Numbered from the stretch's first letter, positions 17,240 to 27,012 are shown. The stretch: DNA of 64,000 nucleotides from Pseudomonas sp. L5B5 (GCF_020520285.1 NZ_CP084742.1:682001-746000); one strand, 5' to 3'. Numbers and translations: made by a program. Notes: a model not told the origin generated them from the sequence alone.

Positions 17240-18723
17240 CCAAGGCGCCGGGGATCTTGTAGCCGCGCCAGAGTCTCGCTCACGCCGTGTTCGCGCAAGC
17301 TGTTGAGGCAGCGCTCGAAAGCGTCGACAAACTCCCGGGAATGGGGAATCGCCGAGCCGAAGATTTCTTCCACCGCCAGCAAGCGCCGGGTCAGCAAGCG
17401 ATCGTCGGCCACCAGGGCCTGGCAGAACTCGGCCCGCGGATCGGGAATCCGGTAACTCGCGCCGTTCTCGTCCACGCCCTTGAGGTACAAGGCCCAGGCC
17501 GCCACCACCAGGGCCGCCCGCTCAGTATCGCGGCCGTCGGCGATCAGCCGGTTGATGGTGGGCACGGTGAACTTGGGCAGCTTCGACGAGCCGTCGCTGC
17601 ACACTCGCTCCAGCTGGTCGGCAATCGCCTGGTTGGCGAAGCGCTGGACCAGGGTGTCCTTGTAGGCCGCAAGGTCGATACCTGGCACCGGTGCCAGTTG
17701 CGGGGTCACGTCCAGGTTCATGTAGGCGCGCATATAGGCGACGAACAGCGGGTCGTTCATGGTTTCGTGGACGAAGCGGTAGCCCTTGAGAAATCCCAGG
17801 TAGGTCAGGGCCAGGTGACTGCCGTTGAGCAGCTTGATCTTCATGTCTTCGTAAGGCGTGACGTCGTCGGTGAACTGCACGCCTACCTGTTCCCAGGCCG
17901 GGCGACCGTTGACGAAGCGGTCTTCCAGCACCCATTGCACGAACGGTTCGCAGACCACTGGCCAGGCATCGTCGATGCCGTGCTCGTCATGCAGTTGCAG
18001 GCGGTGGGCAGTACTGGTCATGGGCGTGATGCGATCGACCATGGCATTGGGGAAGGCCACGTGGCTGGCGATCCAGTCGTGCAGTTCGGCATCGCGCCGG
18101 GCGGCGAAAGCCAGCAGTGCCTTGCGGGTCACCGCGCCGTTGTGCGGCAGGTTATCGCAAGACATGAGGGTGAAGGCCGGGGTGTCGGCGGCCCGGCGGC
18201 GCTCCAGGGCGGCGCAGAGGAAACCGAACACGGTGCGCGGCTGCCGCGGATGGGCCAGGTCGTGCTGGATCTGCGGCAGGTGGAGCATGAACTCGCCGTT
18301 GCTGTCGTCGATGCAGTAGCCACCTTCGGTGATGGTCAGCGACACGATTCGCACCTCGGGGCTGGCCAGCTTGGCGATCACCGCTTCGGCACCGTCCTCG
18401 GCCAGGAGCATCTGGCTGATGGCGCCGATCACCCGCACTTCATGGTCGTCGCCGTCGCCCAGCTCCATCAGGGTGTAGAGGCAGTCCTGTTCGACCAGGT
18501 CATCCCGGGCGCGGCGGTCCTCGGCGCGCAGGCCGACCCCGCAGATGCTCCAGTCCAGGTCCCGGCCCTGGTTCATCAGGGCATCGGTGTAGTACGCCTG
18601 GTGGGCCCGGTGAAAACCACCGACCCCGATATGCACGATGCCCTGGCGGGCCTGGTTGTTGGCGTAGGCAGGCAGTCGCACCTGGGGGGGCAGCTGGCTG
18701 AGGTTCGAGCGTTTGAGTTTCAT
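17236..18723 (-). CDS. mtlD: Mannitol 2-dehydrogenase MtlD
   Basis: This 495-residue polyol-specific long-chain dehydrogenase has the NAD motif IVHIGVGGFHRAHQ and the family block GGYCIDDSNG. CDNLPHNG carries a catalytic Asn, and the signature KIKLLNGSH carries the Lys, Asn and His that position the substrate. Length matches the Pseudomonas enzyme, a monomer that oxidises mannitol to fructose and also acts on arabitol and glucitol. It follows mtlK by 17 bases. The stop codon and last residues fall in a repeat element, so its extreme C-terminus may differ from relatives. Confidence 0.95.
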   Translation of the reverse strand: MKLKRSNLSQLPPQVRLPAYANNQARQGIVHIGVGGFHRAHQAYYTDALMNQGRDLDWSICGVGLRAEDRRARDDLVEQDCLYTLMELGDGDDHEVRVIGAISQMLLAEDGAEAVIAKLASPEVRIVSLTITEGGYCIDDSNGEFMLHLPQIQHDLAHPRQPRTVFGFLCAALERRRAADTPAFTLMSCDNLPHNGAVTRKALLAFAARRDAELHDWIASHVAFPNAMVDRITPMTSTAHRLQLHDEHGIDDAWPVVCEPFVQWVLEDRFVNGRPAWEQVGVQFTDDVTPYEDMKIKLLNGSHLALTYLGFLKGYRFVHETMNDPLFVAYMRAYMNLDVTPQLAPVPGIDLAAYKDTLVQRFANQAIADQLERVCSDGSSKLPKFTVPTINRLIADGRDTERAALVVAAWALYLKGVDENGASYRIPDPRAEFCQALVADDRLLTRRLLAVEEIFGSAIPHSREFVDAFERCLNSLREHGVSETLARLQDPRRLG

Positions 18724-18740
18724 CGGCAGGTTCTCGGCAA

Positions 18741-19844
18741 TCAGGCGGCGGCGCGCAATGGACGGGGCAGGGCGATGCCCTGGGCATCGAACAGGTGGCA
18801 GTGGCTTGGGTCCAGGTGCAGGTCAAGGGCCTGGCCGTGGCGGCTGGCCAGGTCGCCACGGATACGCAGGGTCAGGGTTTCGCCGGAACTGGCCCGGACG
18901 TGGCAGAAGGTGTCGCTGCCCAGGCGCTCGGCGACGTCGGCGATGACCGTCAGGCTTGCGGGGCCGGGCTTGCCCAGCTCCAGGTGCTCGGGACGGATGC
19001 CCAGGGTTACCGCAGCGCCGGCTTCGAGCTGCGGACCGCCTTGCTCCAGGCGCAGGCAAGCGCCGGCGTCGAGCCGAATCTCGCAGCCCTGGGCCAGCAC
19101 CTGGCTGACCCGGCCCTTGAGGAACCCCATCTTTGGCGTACCGAGGAAGCCGGCGACGAACAGGTTGGCCGGGTGGTGGTACAGCTCCAGCGGCGAGCCG
19201 ACCTGTTCCACCCGGCCGCCGTTGAGCACCACCACCTTGTCGGCCAGGGTCATGGCCTCCACCTGGTCGTGGGTCACGTAGATCATGGTGGCCTGCAATT
19301 CCTGGTGCAGGCGCGCCAGTTCCAGGCGCATCTGCACTCGCAGCGCGGCGTCGAGGTTGGACAGCGGTTCGTCGAACAGGAAGATCTTCGGATTGCGCAC
19401 GATGGCCCGGCCGATGGCCACCCGCTGGCGCTGGCCGCCGGACAGCTGCTTGGGCTTGCGTTCGAGCATCGGCCCCAGTTCGAGGATGCGCGCCGCCTCG
19501 TCTACCTTCTGCTGCACCAGGGCCTTGTCGACCCCGGCCAGGTCCAGGGCGAAGGACATGTTCTTGCGCACGCTCATGTGCGGATACAGGGCGTAGGTCT
19601 GGAACACCATGGCCAGGTCGCGCTTGGCCGGGCTGACCTGGGTGATGTCCCGGCCATCGAGCTCGATGCTGCCGCCGCTGACTTCCTCCAGCCCGGCGAT
19701 CAGCCGCAGCAGGGTGGACTTGCCGCAGCCCGAGGGGCCGACGAAGACCACGAACTCCTTGTTGTTCACCTCAAGGTCGATGCCCTTGATGATGTCGAAG
19801 CCTTCGAAGCCTTTTTGCAGGTTGTTGATTTTCAGGTGAGCCAT
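18741..19844 (-). CDS. mtlK: Polyol ABC transporter ATP-binding protein MtlK
   Basis: This 367-residue MalK-type ATPase has Walker A GPSGCGKST, the signature LSGGQRQRVAIGRA, Walker B IFLFDEPLSNLDA, the H-loop TMIYVTHDQ, and a C-terminal TOBE/regulatory domain (from about 240). A much longer in-frame frame extends upstream over mtlG. I use the ATG at 19844 because it has GGAGA seven bases upstream and begins exactly like the family (MAHLKINNLQKGF). It powers uptake of mannitol, arabitol and glucitol with MtlE, MtlF and MtlG at the inner membrane. Confidence 0.95.
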   Translation of the reverse strand: MAHLKINNLQKGFEGFDIIKGIDLEVNNKEFVVFVGPSGCGKSTLLRLIAGLEEVSGGSIELDGRDITQVSPAKRDLAMVFQTYALYPHMSVRKNMSFALDLAGVDKALVQQKVDEAARILELGPMLERKPKQLSGGQRQRVAIGRAIVRNPKIFLFDEPLSNLDAALRVQMRLELARLHQELQATMIYVTHDQVEAMTLADKVVVLNGGRVEQVGSPLELYHHPANLFVAGFLGTPKMGFLKGRVSQVLAQGCEIRLDAGACLRLEQGGPQLEAGAAVTLGIRPEHLELGKPGPASLTVIADVAERLGSDTFCHVRASSGETLTLRIRGDLASRHGQALDLHLDPSHCHLFDAQGIALPRPLRAAA

Positions 19845-19867
19845 GGGATGTCTCCGCAATTCGAGAG

Positions 19868-20698
19868 TTACTTCACCGCGCCAAAGGACAGGCCGCGCAC
19901 CAGCTGTTTCTGGCTCACCCAGCCCAGGACCAGGATCGGCGCGCAGGCCAGGGTCGAGACGGCCGAGAGCTTGGCCCAGAACAGTCCTTCGGGACTGGAG
20001 TAGGAGGCGACCAGTGCGGTCAGGGGGGCTGCGCTGGAGGAGGTCAGGTTCAGCGACCAGAAGGCTTCGTTCCAGCACAGGATCAGCGACAGCAGCACGG
20101 TGGAGGCCAGGCCGCCCTTGGCGATGGGCAACAGTACCCGGAGCATTTCCTGGGGCAGGGTCGCGCCATCCAGGCGAGCGGCTTCGAGGATGTCCCGGGG
20201 GATGTCCTTGAAGTAGGTGTACACCATCCACACCACGATCGGCAGGTTGATCAGGGTGTAGATCAGGATCAGCGCGAGGCGCGTATCCAGCAGGCCGAAG
20301 CTCTTGGCCAGCAGGTACACCGGCATCAGCACGCCCACCGGTGGCAGCATCTTGGTAGAGAGCATCCACAGCAGGGTGCGTTTGGTGTTGCGTGTTTCGA
20401 AGAACGCCATGGAGTAGGCCGCCGGCACCGCGATCAGCAGGGCCAGGGCGGTGGCGCTGAAGGAAATCAGCACCGAGTTCCAGGCGAACGCCCCGTAGTT
20501 GCTGCGCTCCTGAATGTGCAGGTAGTTCTCCAGGGTCGGGCTGAAGAACAGCTGCGGCGGTGTGGCGAAGGCATCGATTTCACTCTTGAAGCTGGTCAGC
20601 ACCATCCAGAAGATCGGGAAGAAGATCAGGATCGCGATGGCCCAGGCCAGGGTGCCCAGCAGCAGGCTTTGCAGGCGTCGGGATTGTTCCAGGGTCAT
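19868..20698 (-). CDS. mtlG: Polyol ABC transporter permease MtlG
   Basis: This 276-residue permease has six predicted helices and the EAA loop DILEAARLDGATLPQEMLRVLLPIAKGG, read around residues 175-202. It is of the MalG type. I chose the ATG at 20698, ten bases after the mtlF stop with GAGGTG upstream; a GTG at 20707 is the alternative. With MtlF it forms the membrane channel of the polyol importer. Confidence 0.94.
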   Translation of the reverse strand: MTLEQSRRLQSLLLGTLAWAIAILIFFPIFWMVLTSFKSEIDAFATPPQLFFSPTLENYLHIQERSNYGAFAWNSVLISFSATALALLIAVPAAYSMAFFETRNTKRTLLWMLSTKMLPPVGVLMPVYLLAKSFGLLDTRLALILIYTLINLPIVVWMVYTYFKDIPRDILEAARLDGATLPQEMLRVLLPIAKGGLASTVLLSLILCWNEAFWSLNLTSSSAAPLTALVASYSSPEGLFWAKLSAVSTLACAPILVLGWVSQKQLVRGLSFGAVK

Positions 20699-20708
20699 GG
20701 CAGGCACC

Positions 20709-21635
20709 TCAGCGCGGGTCAGTCAGGTTCTTGCCGATCATCCGTACGAGGATGATCGCGGCGATATTGGCGATGAGCACTGCGATCAGCCCGCCGGCCG
20801 AGGCCATGCCCACGTCGAATTGCACCAGCGCCTGGTTGTAGATCAGGTAGGCCAGGTTGGTGGAGGCATAGCCGGGACCGCCGTTGGTGGTGGTGAAGAT
20901 TTCGGCGAACACCGAGAGCAGGAAGATGGTTTCGATCATGATGACCACTGCGATGGGCCGGGCCAGATGCGGCAAGGTCAAGTGCCAGAAGATCGCGATG
21001 GGCCCGGCACCGTCCAGGCGCGCGGCCTCTTTCTGCTCCTGGTCCAGGGACTGCATGGCGGTCATCAGGATCAGGATGGCGAACGGCAGCCACTGCCAGG
21101 ACACGATGATGATGATCGACAGCAGCGGGTAGTGGGCCAGCCAGTCCACCGGCTCGGCGCCGAACAGCCTCCAGAGGGCGGCAAGGACTCCCGAGACCGG
21201 GTGCAGGAGCAGGTTCTTCCAGATCAGGGCGCCCACCGTGGGCATGATGAAGAACGGCGAGATCAGCAGCACCCGCACCAGGCCGCGGCCGAAGAATGGC
21301 CCGGCCTCCAGCAGCGCACTGATCAGCACGCCGAACACCACGCTGATCAACAGCACGCTGCCCACCAGCAACAGGGTGTTGAAGGCTCCGGGCAGGAACG
21401 CCGGGTCGCTGAGGAAATAGCTGAAATTGTCCAGGCCGACGAACTGGTTTTCGCCGGGGTACAGCAGGTTGTAGCGGATCAGCGAGAAGTACAGGGTCAT
21501 GCCCAGGGGGACGATCATCCACAGCAGCAACAGCGCCACCGAAGGGCTGACGAGGAACCCGCCGGGGCCGACCAGGCGGCGCTTGCGGGCAGCCTGGGGG
21601 ATTTCCAGATGAGCGTTGGCAGTCGAGGTATTCAT
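20709..21635 (-). CDS. mtlF: Polyol ABC transporter permease MtlF
   Basis: This 308-residue MalF-like permease has six helices after a basic N-terminus. The EAA loop KEAARLDGAGPIAIFWHLTLPHL lies around residues 206-228 and contacts the MtlK ATPase. The start is ATG 21635; a GTG nine bases upstream is less likely. The gap back to mtlE is 128 bases and holds a REP doublet, the usual place for a stability or termination signal separating a highly expressed binding protein from its permeases. Confidence 0.94.
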   Translation of the reverse strand: MNTSTANAHLEIPQAARKRRLVGPGGFLVSPSVALLLLWMIVPLGMTLYFSLIRYNLLYPGENQFVGLDNFSYFLSDPAFLPGAFNTLLLVGSVLLISVVFGVLISALLEAGPFFGRGLVRVLLISPFFIMPTVGALIWKNLLLHPVSGVLAALWRLFGAEPVDWLAHYPLLSIIIIVSWQWLPFAILILMTAMQSLDQEQKEAARLDGAGPIAIFWHLTLPHLARPIAVVIMIETIFLLSVFAEIFTTTNGGPGYASTNLAYLIYNQALVQFDVGMASAGGLIAVLIANIAAIILVRMIGKNLTDPR

Positions 21636-21666
21636 GACGATCACAACCGTTCAGATGGGTTCTGTG

Positions 21667-21752
21667 CAGGAGCGAGGCTTGTCCGCGATGGGCCGCACCG
21701 CGGTCTGTCCGATAACCGCGTTATCGTTTATCGCGGGCAAGCCTCGCTCCTG
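21667..21752. repeat. REP doublet (REPIN-like) between mtlE and mtlF
   Basis: Two inverted copies of the common Pseudomonas REP sequence, GGAGCGAGGCTTG(T/C)CCGCGA, face each other at 21667-21689 and 21730-21752, about 40 bases apart. The RNA can form a long hairpin. It lies just after the mtlE stop in the transcript. By analogy with the REP region between malE and malF in E. coli, it may stabilise mtlE mRNA or lower downstream expression. Confidence 0.85.
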
Positions 21753-21763
21753 CGAGATGGGAG

Positions 21764-23074
21764 CTACTTGGGGTAGCCGGCGCGTTTCATTTCGCGTTCG
21801 GTGCTCTGCTGGGCCGCAGCCAGGGCCTGGTCGACCGTGGTCTGGCCGATCAGCGCGGCGGAGAACAGCTTGCCGACCTGGGTGCCGATGGCCTGGAACT
21901 CGGGGATGGTCACCAGTTGGATACCGACATAGGGCACGGGCCTGGCGGTCGGCCTGGCCGGATCGGCAGCCTTCAGTGACTCGAGGGTGACCCTGGCGAA
22001 CGGCGCCGCGCTCAGGTAGGCCTCGCTGTAGGTCGAGGCCCGGGTGCCTGGCGGGACGTTGGCGATGCCGTCCTTCTCGGCTACCAGGGCTGCGTATTCC
22101 CTGGACGTGGCCCAGGTGGCGAAAGTCCTGGCGGCGTCCTTGGCCCTGGAGCTGGCGGGGATCGCCAGGGCCCAGGAGTACAGCCAGGCGCTACCCTTGT
22201 CGGTGACCTGGTGCGGCGCATAGGTGAACCCCACGTGCTCGGCAACCTTGCTCTGGCCCTTGTCCGTGACGAAGGAGCCGGCGACGCTGGCATCGACCCA
22301 GATCGCGCACTTGCCGCTGTTGAACAGCGCCAGGTTTTCGTTGAAACCGTTGCTGGAGGCTCCGGGCGGACCGTACTGCTTCATGTTGTCGACGTAGAAG
22401 GCCAGGGCGTTGTTCCACTGCGGCCCGGTGAACTCGGGCTGCCACTGCTCGTTGAACCAGCGGGCGCCGTAGCTGTTGGCCAAGGTCGTGATCAGCGCCA
22501 TGTTCTCGCCCCAGCCGGCCTTGCCCCGCAGGCACAGGCCATATTGTTCCTGGCCGGGCTGGTTGAGCTTGGCGGCGAACTGGCCGATCTGCTCCCAGGT
22601 CGGCCGCTCGGGCATGCTCAGGCCGGCCTTGGCGAACAGGTCGGTACGGTAGTAGGTCAGCGAACTCTCGGCATAGAACGGCAAGGCGTACAGGCTGCCG
22701 TTGGCCGACAGGCCCTGGCGCACCGCCGGGAACACATCATCCAGGTCGTAGGCGGCGGGCAGGTCCTGCATCGGTTGCAACCAACCCTTGGCGCCCCACA
22801 GCGCGGCCTCGTACATGCCGATGGTGAGCACATCGAACTGGCCGCCCTGGGTGGCGATGTCGGTCGTCAGGCGTTGGCGCAGCACGTTCTCTTCCAGTAC
22901 CACCCAGTTCAACCGGATGTCCGGGTGCTGGCTCTCGAAGGTCTTGGACAGGCGCTGCATGCGGATCATGTCGCTGTTGTTGACGGTGGCGATGGTCAGG
23001 GTCTGGGCGCCGAGGCCAACGCTGCTGAGGGTCATGCCGGCGGCGATGAGCAGGGCTGTGGTGCAAGATTTCAT
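21764..23074 (-). CDS. mtlE: Polyol-binding periplasmic protein MtlE
   Basis: This 436-residue extracellular solute-binding protein (family 1, MalE-like) has a signal peptide of about 23 residues ending near GLGAQ. It also has YEAALWGAKGWLQPM, AESSLTYYRTDLF and a hinge block KCAIWVDASVAGSF. It is the first gene of the mannitol operon and would deliver mannitol, glucitol or arabitol to MtlFGK. A ribosome site GGAG precedes the ATG. The promoter must lie in 23075-23422, shared with a divergent AraC-type gene. Confidence 0.94.
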   Translation of the reverse strand: MKSCTTALLIAAGMTLSSVGLGAQTLTIATVNNSDMIRMQRLSKTFESQHPDIRLNWVVLEENVLRQRLTTDIATQGGQFDVLTIGMYEAALWGAKGWLQPMQDLPAAYDLDDVFPAVRQGLSANGSLYALPFYAESSLTYYRTDLFAKAGLSMPERPTWEQIGQFAAKLNQPGQEQYGLCLRGKAGWGENMALITTLANSYGARWFNEQWQPEFTGPQWNNALAFYVDNMKQYGPPGASSNGFNENLALFNSGKCAIWVDASVAGSFVTDKGQSKVAEHVGFTYAPHQVTDKGSAWLYSWALAIPASSRAKDAARTFATWATSREYAALVAEKDGIANVPPGTRASTYSEAYLSAAPFARVTLESLKAADPARPTARPVPYVGIQLVTIPEFQAIGTQVGKLFSAALIGQTTVDQALAAAQQSTEREMKRAGYPK

Positions 23075-23422
23075 CGGTCACTCCTCTTCCGCGCCGTCGC
23101 CGGCGCCGGAAGGACGCTTATTGTTGTTATGCCTTCCTGCTGCCGAGGAAGAATGTGTGCCGATTACAGCGCCTGTGCCGATGGGCTGACAAATCATCCC
23201 TGACACAGCAATCGATACTTTTTTGCACTGCTCGGTCGGGAGGCTACCTGCCAGCCACTGCAGTGGCCGGCCATGGCCCCCGTGGCGAACGGTCTGTCAC
23301 GGGCGATGGGGGAGCGGATCGCTCGTTGAAAAAAGAGTATCAGCCCAAGGTCCACTGGCTTTTTCCCGTTCACTGCCTAAGATGGCCGTCCTGGTCCCCT
23401 GTGTTGGAAACCGTTGGTCACG
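23075..23422. promoter_or_regulatory. Divergent promoter region of mtlE and an AraC-type gene
   Basis: About 350 bases hold no gene. The region must carry the mtlE promoter (minus strand) and that of the AraC-type regulator (plus strand). I see no strong sigma-70 pair and no clear inverted repeat that I would call an MtlR site. Confidence 0.4.
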
Positions 23423-24436
23423 ATGTCGGAAAAAGACACCATCTCCCTGCAACTGGTGCGCGAGGCGCTACTGCAAAGCTGCGCGCCGGGCATCGCCACC
23501 GAAGAAGTGCTGAACAAGGTCGGCATCGACCCGGCCGGTTTGCAGCAGGCCTGCGGGCGGGTGCCGGCCAGTGCCTATGCGCGGCTCTGGCGCCTGTTGG
23601 CGCGGCGCCTGGACGATGAGTTCTTCGGCATGGACCCGCGTAAGCTCAAGTCCGGCAGCCTGGCGTTTCTCTGCCGCTCGGCCATGGCCCAGCCGACCCT
23701 GGCGCCGGGCCTGGATTCGGTACTGGGGTTCCTGTCGCTGATGCTCGAGCACCTGCCGGCGCAGCTGGTGCGCCAGCAGAGCCTGGCGCAGATCGTGCTG
23801 CTGGAGGAGCAGGCGCCGCGCCGGGCCTTCACCTACTTCACCTACTGGATGATCGTCCACGGCGTGGCCTGCTGGCTGGCCGGGCGGCGCATCCCGATCC
23901 TGGCCATCGAACTGCGGTGCCCGCAGCCGGATTTCTGCGACGACTATCGGGTGATGTTTTCCGACAACCTGCGCTTTGATCGGCCGCGTACGAGGATGAT
24001 CATCGCCGCCGATTGCCTGGACCTGCCGATCAAGCGCAGCGAGGAGGAACTCAAGCGGTTCCTGGGTCATGCCCCGGCCAATATCCTGGTCAAGTACCGC
24101 GATCCCGAGAGCCTGGCCAGCCGCATCAAGCAGCAACTGCGCCAACTGCCCGGGGAGCAGTGGCCGGAGACCGAAAGCCTGGCCCAGAGCCTGTGCATTT
24201 CCGCCTCGACCCTGCGCCGTCGCCTGGCCGAGGAAGGCCAGAGCTACCAGGCGCTCAAGGATGGCGTGCGCAAGGAACTGGCGATCGTCTGGCTGGCCGA
24301 GCCGCAGATCAGCTTCGCCCAGATCGCCGAGCGACTGGGGTTCGCCGATACCAGCTCGTTCTACAAGGCGTTTCGCAAGTGGTCCGGTTCCAACCCCGGG
24401 CACTACCGCAGCCTGATCCTCAACGACCCGGCCTGA
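23423..24436 (+). CDS. AraC-family regulator with arabinose-binding-like (OruR-type) N-terminus
   Basis: This 337-residue protein has an N-terminal ligand domain of the Arabinose_bd type, with LRCPQPDFCDDYRVMF-like blocks near residues 175-190. A C-terminal AraC domain of two helix-turn-helix motifs follows (SLAQSLCISASTLRRRLAEEG and FAQIAERLGFADTSSFYKAFRKW). The ATG at 23423 is preferred over a TTG at 23414. It sits about 120 bases upstream of, and in line with, the acyl-CoA operon, and so probably activates that operon in response to an acid or acyl-CoA. It is less likely to be MtlR, which has a different N-terminal domain and a shorter length. Confidence 0.85.
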   Translation: MSEKDTISLQLVREALLQSCAPGIATEEVLNKVGIDPAGLQQACGRVPASAYARLWRLLARRLDDEFFGMDPRKLKSGSLAFLCRSAMAQPTLAPGLDSVLGFLSLMLEHLPAQLVRQQSLAQIVLLEEQAPRRAFTYFTYWMIVHGVACWLAGRRIPILAIELRCPQPDFCDDYRVMFSDNLRFDRPRTRMIIAADCLDLPIKRSEEELKRFLGHAPANILVKYRDPESLASRIKQQLRQLPGEQWPETESLAQSLCISASTLRRRLAEEGQSYQALKDGVRKELAIVWLAEPQISFAQIAERLGFADTSSFYKAFRKWSGSNPGHYRSLILNDPA

Positions 24437-24559
24437 GCCTTGGCCAAACCGGTCACGCAACTTGACAGCTTTGACCATTGTCCGGGCAGGGCACTGGCGC
24501 CAGTATTTCGTTGATTCCCATGAGGCTCCCCCAATAAGAACAACGAGGGCATTCCGGCA

Positions 24560-26224
24560 ATGCGCGATTACCTGTCCGCCACCGCAAGCTTCAACTACCA
24601 AACCACCGTCGATACCACCCTGGCAGGCTCGCTCCAGGCGCTCAATGCCTGCGTCGAATGCTGTGACCGGCATGCGTTGCCCGGGCGCATTGCGCTGTTC
24701 TGGGAGGGCCAGGACGGCAGTAGCGCCAGCTACACCTTCAGCGATCTGCAGGACAAGGCCGGGCGCCTGGCCAACTTCCTCCTGGCCCAGGGCGTGGGCA
24801 AGGGCGACAAGGTCGCCGGCCTGTTGCCGCGCAATGTCGAGCTGTTGATCACGGTGTTCGCGACCTGGCGTATCGGCGCGGTGTACCAGCCCTTGTTCAC
24901 CGCCTTCGGACCCAAGGCCATCGAGCATCGGCTCAATAGTTCCGAGGCCAAGGTGGTGGTGACCGACGCGGTCAACCGTCCCAAGCTCGCCGAGGTTGCA
25001 GGCTGCCCGACGGTGGTCACCGTGGCGGGCACCAAGGGGCAGGGGATCGTGCGGGGCGACTTCAGTTTCTGGGCCGAGCTGGAACAGTATCCGGCCCGTT
25101 GCGAACCGGTGCTGCTCAGTGGCGAAGATCCCTTCCTGCTGATGTTCACCTCGGGCACCACCGGGCCGTCCAAGGCACTACAGGTGCCGCTCAAGGCCAT
25201 GGTCGCCTTCCAGAGCTATACCCGGGATGCGGTGGACCTGCGGCCTGAAGATGCGTTCTGGAACGTTGCCGACCCGGGCTGGGCCTACGGAATCTATTTC
25301 GGCATCACCGGCCCCCTGGGCCTGGGTCACCCGATCACCTTCTACGACGGTCCCTTCACGCTTGAAAGCACCTGCCGGGTGATCAACAAGTACGGCATCA
25401 CCAACCTCACCGGATCCCCCACGGCCTACCGCCTGCTGATCGCCGGAGGTGACCGGTTCGCCCGTTCGATCAAGGGCCGCCTGCGCATTGTCAGCAGTGC
25501 CGGCGAGCCGCTGAACCCGGAAGTCATCCGCTGGTTCGCCGAACATCTTGAGGTTGTGATCCACGATCATTACGGCCAGACCGAACTGGGCATGGTGCTG
25601 TGCAACCACCACGCCCTGGAGCATCCGGTGCACGTAGGTTCTGCTGGTTTCGCCTCGCCAGGCCATCGCATCGTGGTGCTCGACGAAGAATACCGCGAGC
25701 TGGGTGTCGGCCAGCCCGGAATCCTGGCCATTGACCGCCGCCAGTCGCCGATGTGCTGGTTCGGCGGTTATGCCGGGGCGCCGACCAAGGCCTTTGTCGG
25801 CGATTACTATCTGAGCGGCGATACCGTCGAGCTGAACCCGAACGGCAGCATCAGTTTTGTCGGGCGCAGCGACGATGTCATTACCACCTCCGGTTACCGG
25901 GTCGGTCCGTTCGATGTGGAAAGCGCCCTGGTGGAGCACCCGGCGCTGGTCGAGGCGGCGGTGGTGGGCAAGCCCGATCGGGAGCGCACCGAAGTGATCA
26001 AGGCTTTTGTGGTGCTCAGTGAACGTTACCGCGCCACCCCGGAATTGGCCGAGGAGCTGCGCCAGCATGTGCGCAAGCGCCTGGCGGCCCACTCCTACCC
26101 GAGGGAAATCGAGTTTGTCAGCGAATTGCCCAAGACCCCCAGCGGCAAATTGCAGCGCTTTATCTTGCGCAACCAGGAAATCGCCAAGGCTCAAGAGGCC
26201 GCGGCGGCAACAGTCAACGCGTGA
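24560..26224 (+). CDS. AMP-forming acyl-CoA synthetase (FadDx-like)
   Basis: This 554-residue ANL-family ligase has the P-loop LMFTSGTTGPSK, the acetyl-CoA-synthetase-like core VADPGWAYGIYFG, DHYGQTELGM, and the C-terminal Lys in PKTPSGKLQRF. Sequence style is that of medium or branched-chain acyl-CoA synthetases (ACSM/Acs-like) rather than long-chain FadD. It heads a five-gene operon of the same order as the P. putida fadDx-fadB2x-fadAx-acyl-CoA dehydrogenase-fadB1x set. It would activate a short, branched or aryl-alkanoic acid with CoA and ATP in the cytoplasm. Confidence 0.88.
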   Translation: MRDYLSATASFNYQTTVDTTLAGSLQALNACVECCDRHALPGRIALFWEGQDGSSASYTFSDLQDKAGRLANFLLAQGVGKGDKVAGLLPRNVELLITVFATWRIGAVYQPLFTAFGPKAIEHRLNSSEAKVVVTDAVNRPKLAEVAGCPTVVTVAGTKGQGIVRGDFSFWAELEQYPARCEPVLLSGEDPFLLMFTSGTTGPSKALQVPLKAMVAFQSYTRDAVDLRPEDAFWNVADPGWAYGIYFGITGPLGLGHPITFYDGPFTLESTCRVINKYGITNLTGSPTAYRLLIAGGDRFARSIKGRLRIVSSAGEPLNPEVIRWFAEHLEVVIHDHYGQTELGMVLCNHHALEHPVHVGSAGFASPGHRIVVLDEEYRELGVGQPGILAIDRRQSPMCWFGGYAGAPTKAFVGDYYLSGDTVELNPNGSISFVGRSDDVITTSGYRVGPFDVESALVEHPALVEAAVVGKPDRERTEVIKAFVVLSERYRATPELAEELRQHVRKRLAAHSYPREIEFVSELPKTPSGKLQRFILRNQEIAKAQEAAAATVNA

Positions 26225-26238
26225 ACAGGGTTTGAACG

Positions 26239-27000
26239 ATGCAAATGCAGAACAAGGTTTTTCTCGTCAGTGGCGGGGCCTCGGGCCTCGGTGCAGCCAG
26301 CGCTGAAATGCTCGTGGCGGCCGGCGCCAAGGTGATGCTGGTGGATCTCAACGCCGAGGCCGTGGCGGCCAAGGCCCAGCAACTGGGTTGCCAGAGCGTG
26401 GTGGCCGACATCAGCCAGGAGGCGGCGGCCGAAGCGGCGGTGCAGGCGACGGTCCAGGCCTTCGGTGGGCTCAATGGCCTGGTCAGCTGTGCCGGCATCG
26501 TGCGGGGCGAGAAGATCCTCGGCAAGAACGGCCCCCATGCCCTGGCCAGCTTCACCCAGGTGATCAACGTCAACCTGATCGGCACCTTCAACCTGATGCG
26601 CCTGGCTGCTGCGGCCATCGCCGAAGGGCAGGCCGATGCCGATGGCGAGCGAGGAGTGATCATCAACACGGCGTCCGTCGCTGCCTTCGACGGGCAGATC
26701 GGCCAGGCCGCCTATGCCGCCTCCAAGGGCGCGGTGGCCAGCCTGACCCTGCCGGCGGCCCGCGAACTGGCGCGTTTCGGCATCCGGGTGATGACCATCG
26801 CCCCCGGGATCTTCGAGACGCCGATGATGGCCGGCATGAGCAACGAAGTCCGGGCCGGCCTGGCCGCCGGGGTGCCATTTCCGCCGCGCCTGGGTAAACC
26901 CGCCGAGTACGCCGCCCTGGTCCGGCATATCATTGAAAACAGCATGCTCAACGGCGAGGTGATCCGTCTCGACGGTGCCTTGCGCATGGCCGCCAAGTAA
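26239..27000 (+). CDS. SDR 3-hydroxyacyl-CoA dehydrogenase (17-beta-HSD10 type, FadB2x-like)
   Basis: This 253-residue classical short-chain dehydrogenase has the cofactor motif [24 protein letters not shown], catalytic Ser in [10 protein letters not shown] and YAASKGA for Tyr-Lys. The closing block [14 protein letters not shown] is typical of the type 10 enzyme that oxidises 3-hydroxyacyl-CoA, including 3-hydroxy-2-methylbutyryl-CoA of isoleucine breakdown. It lies 14 bases after the synthetase gene. It is the NAD step of the pathway, acting between the hydratase and the thiolase. Confidence 0.9.
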   Translation: MQMQNKVFLVSGGASGLGAASAEMLVAAGAKVMLVDLNAEAVAAKAQQLGCQSVVADISQEAAAEAAVQATVQAFGGLNGLVSCAGIVRGEKILGKNGPHALASFTQVINVNLIGTFNLMRLAAAAIAEGQADADGERGVIINTASVAAFDGQIGQAAYAASKGAVASLTLPAARELARFGIRVMTIAPGIFETPMMAGMSNEVRAGLAAGVPFPPRLGKPAEYAALVRHIIENSMLNGEVIRLDGALRMAAK

Positions 27001-27012
27001 GGAGGATTCATC

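Noticed and set aside
23423..24436. The AraC-type gene as the mannitol activator MtlR
   Set aside because: Its N-terminal domain is of the arabinose-binding/OruR type and its length differs from MtlR. It lies in line with the acyl-CoA operon. Control of mtlE is not excluded but not supported.
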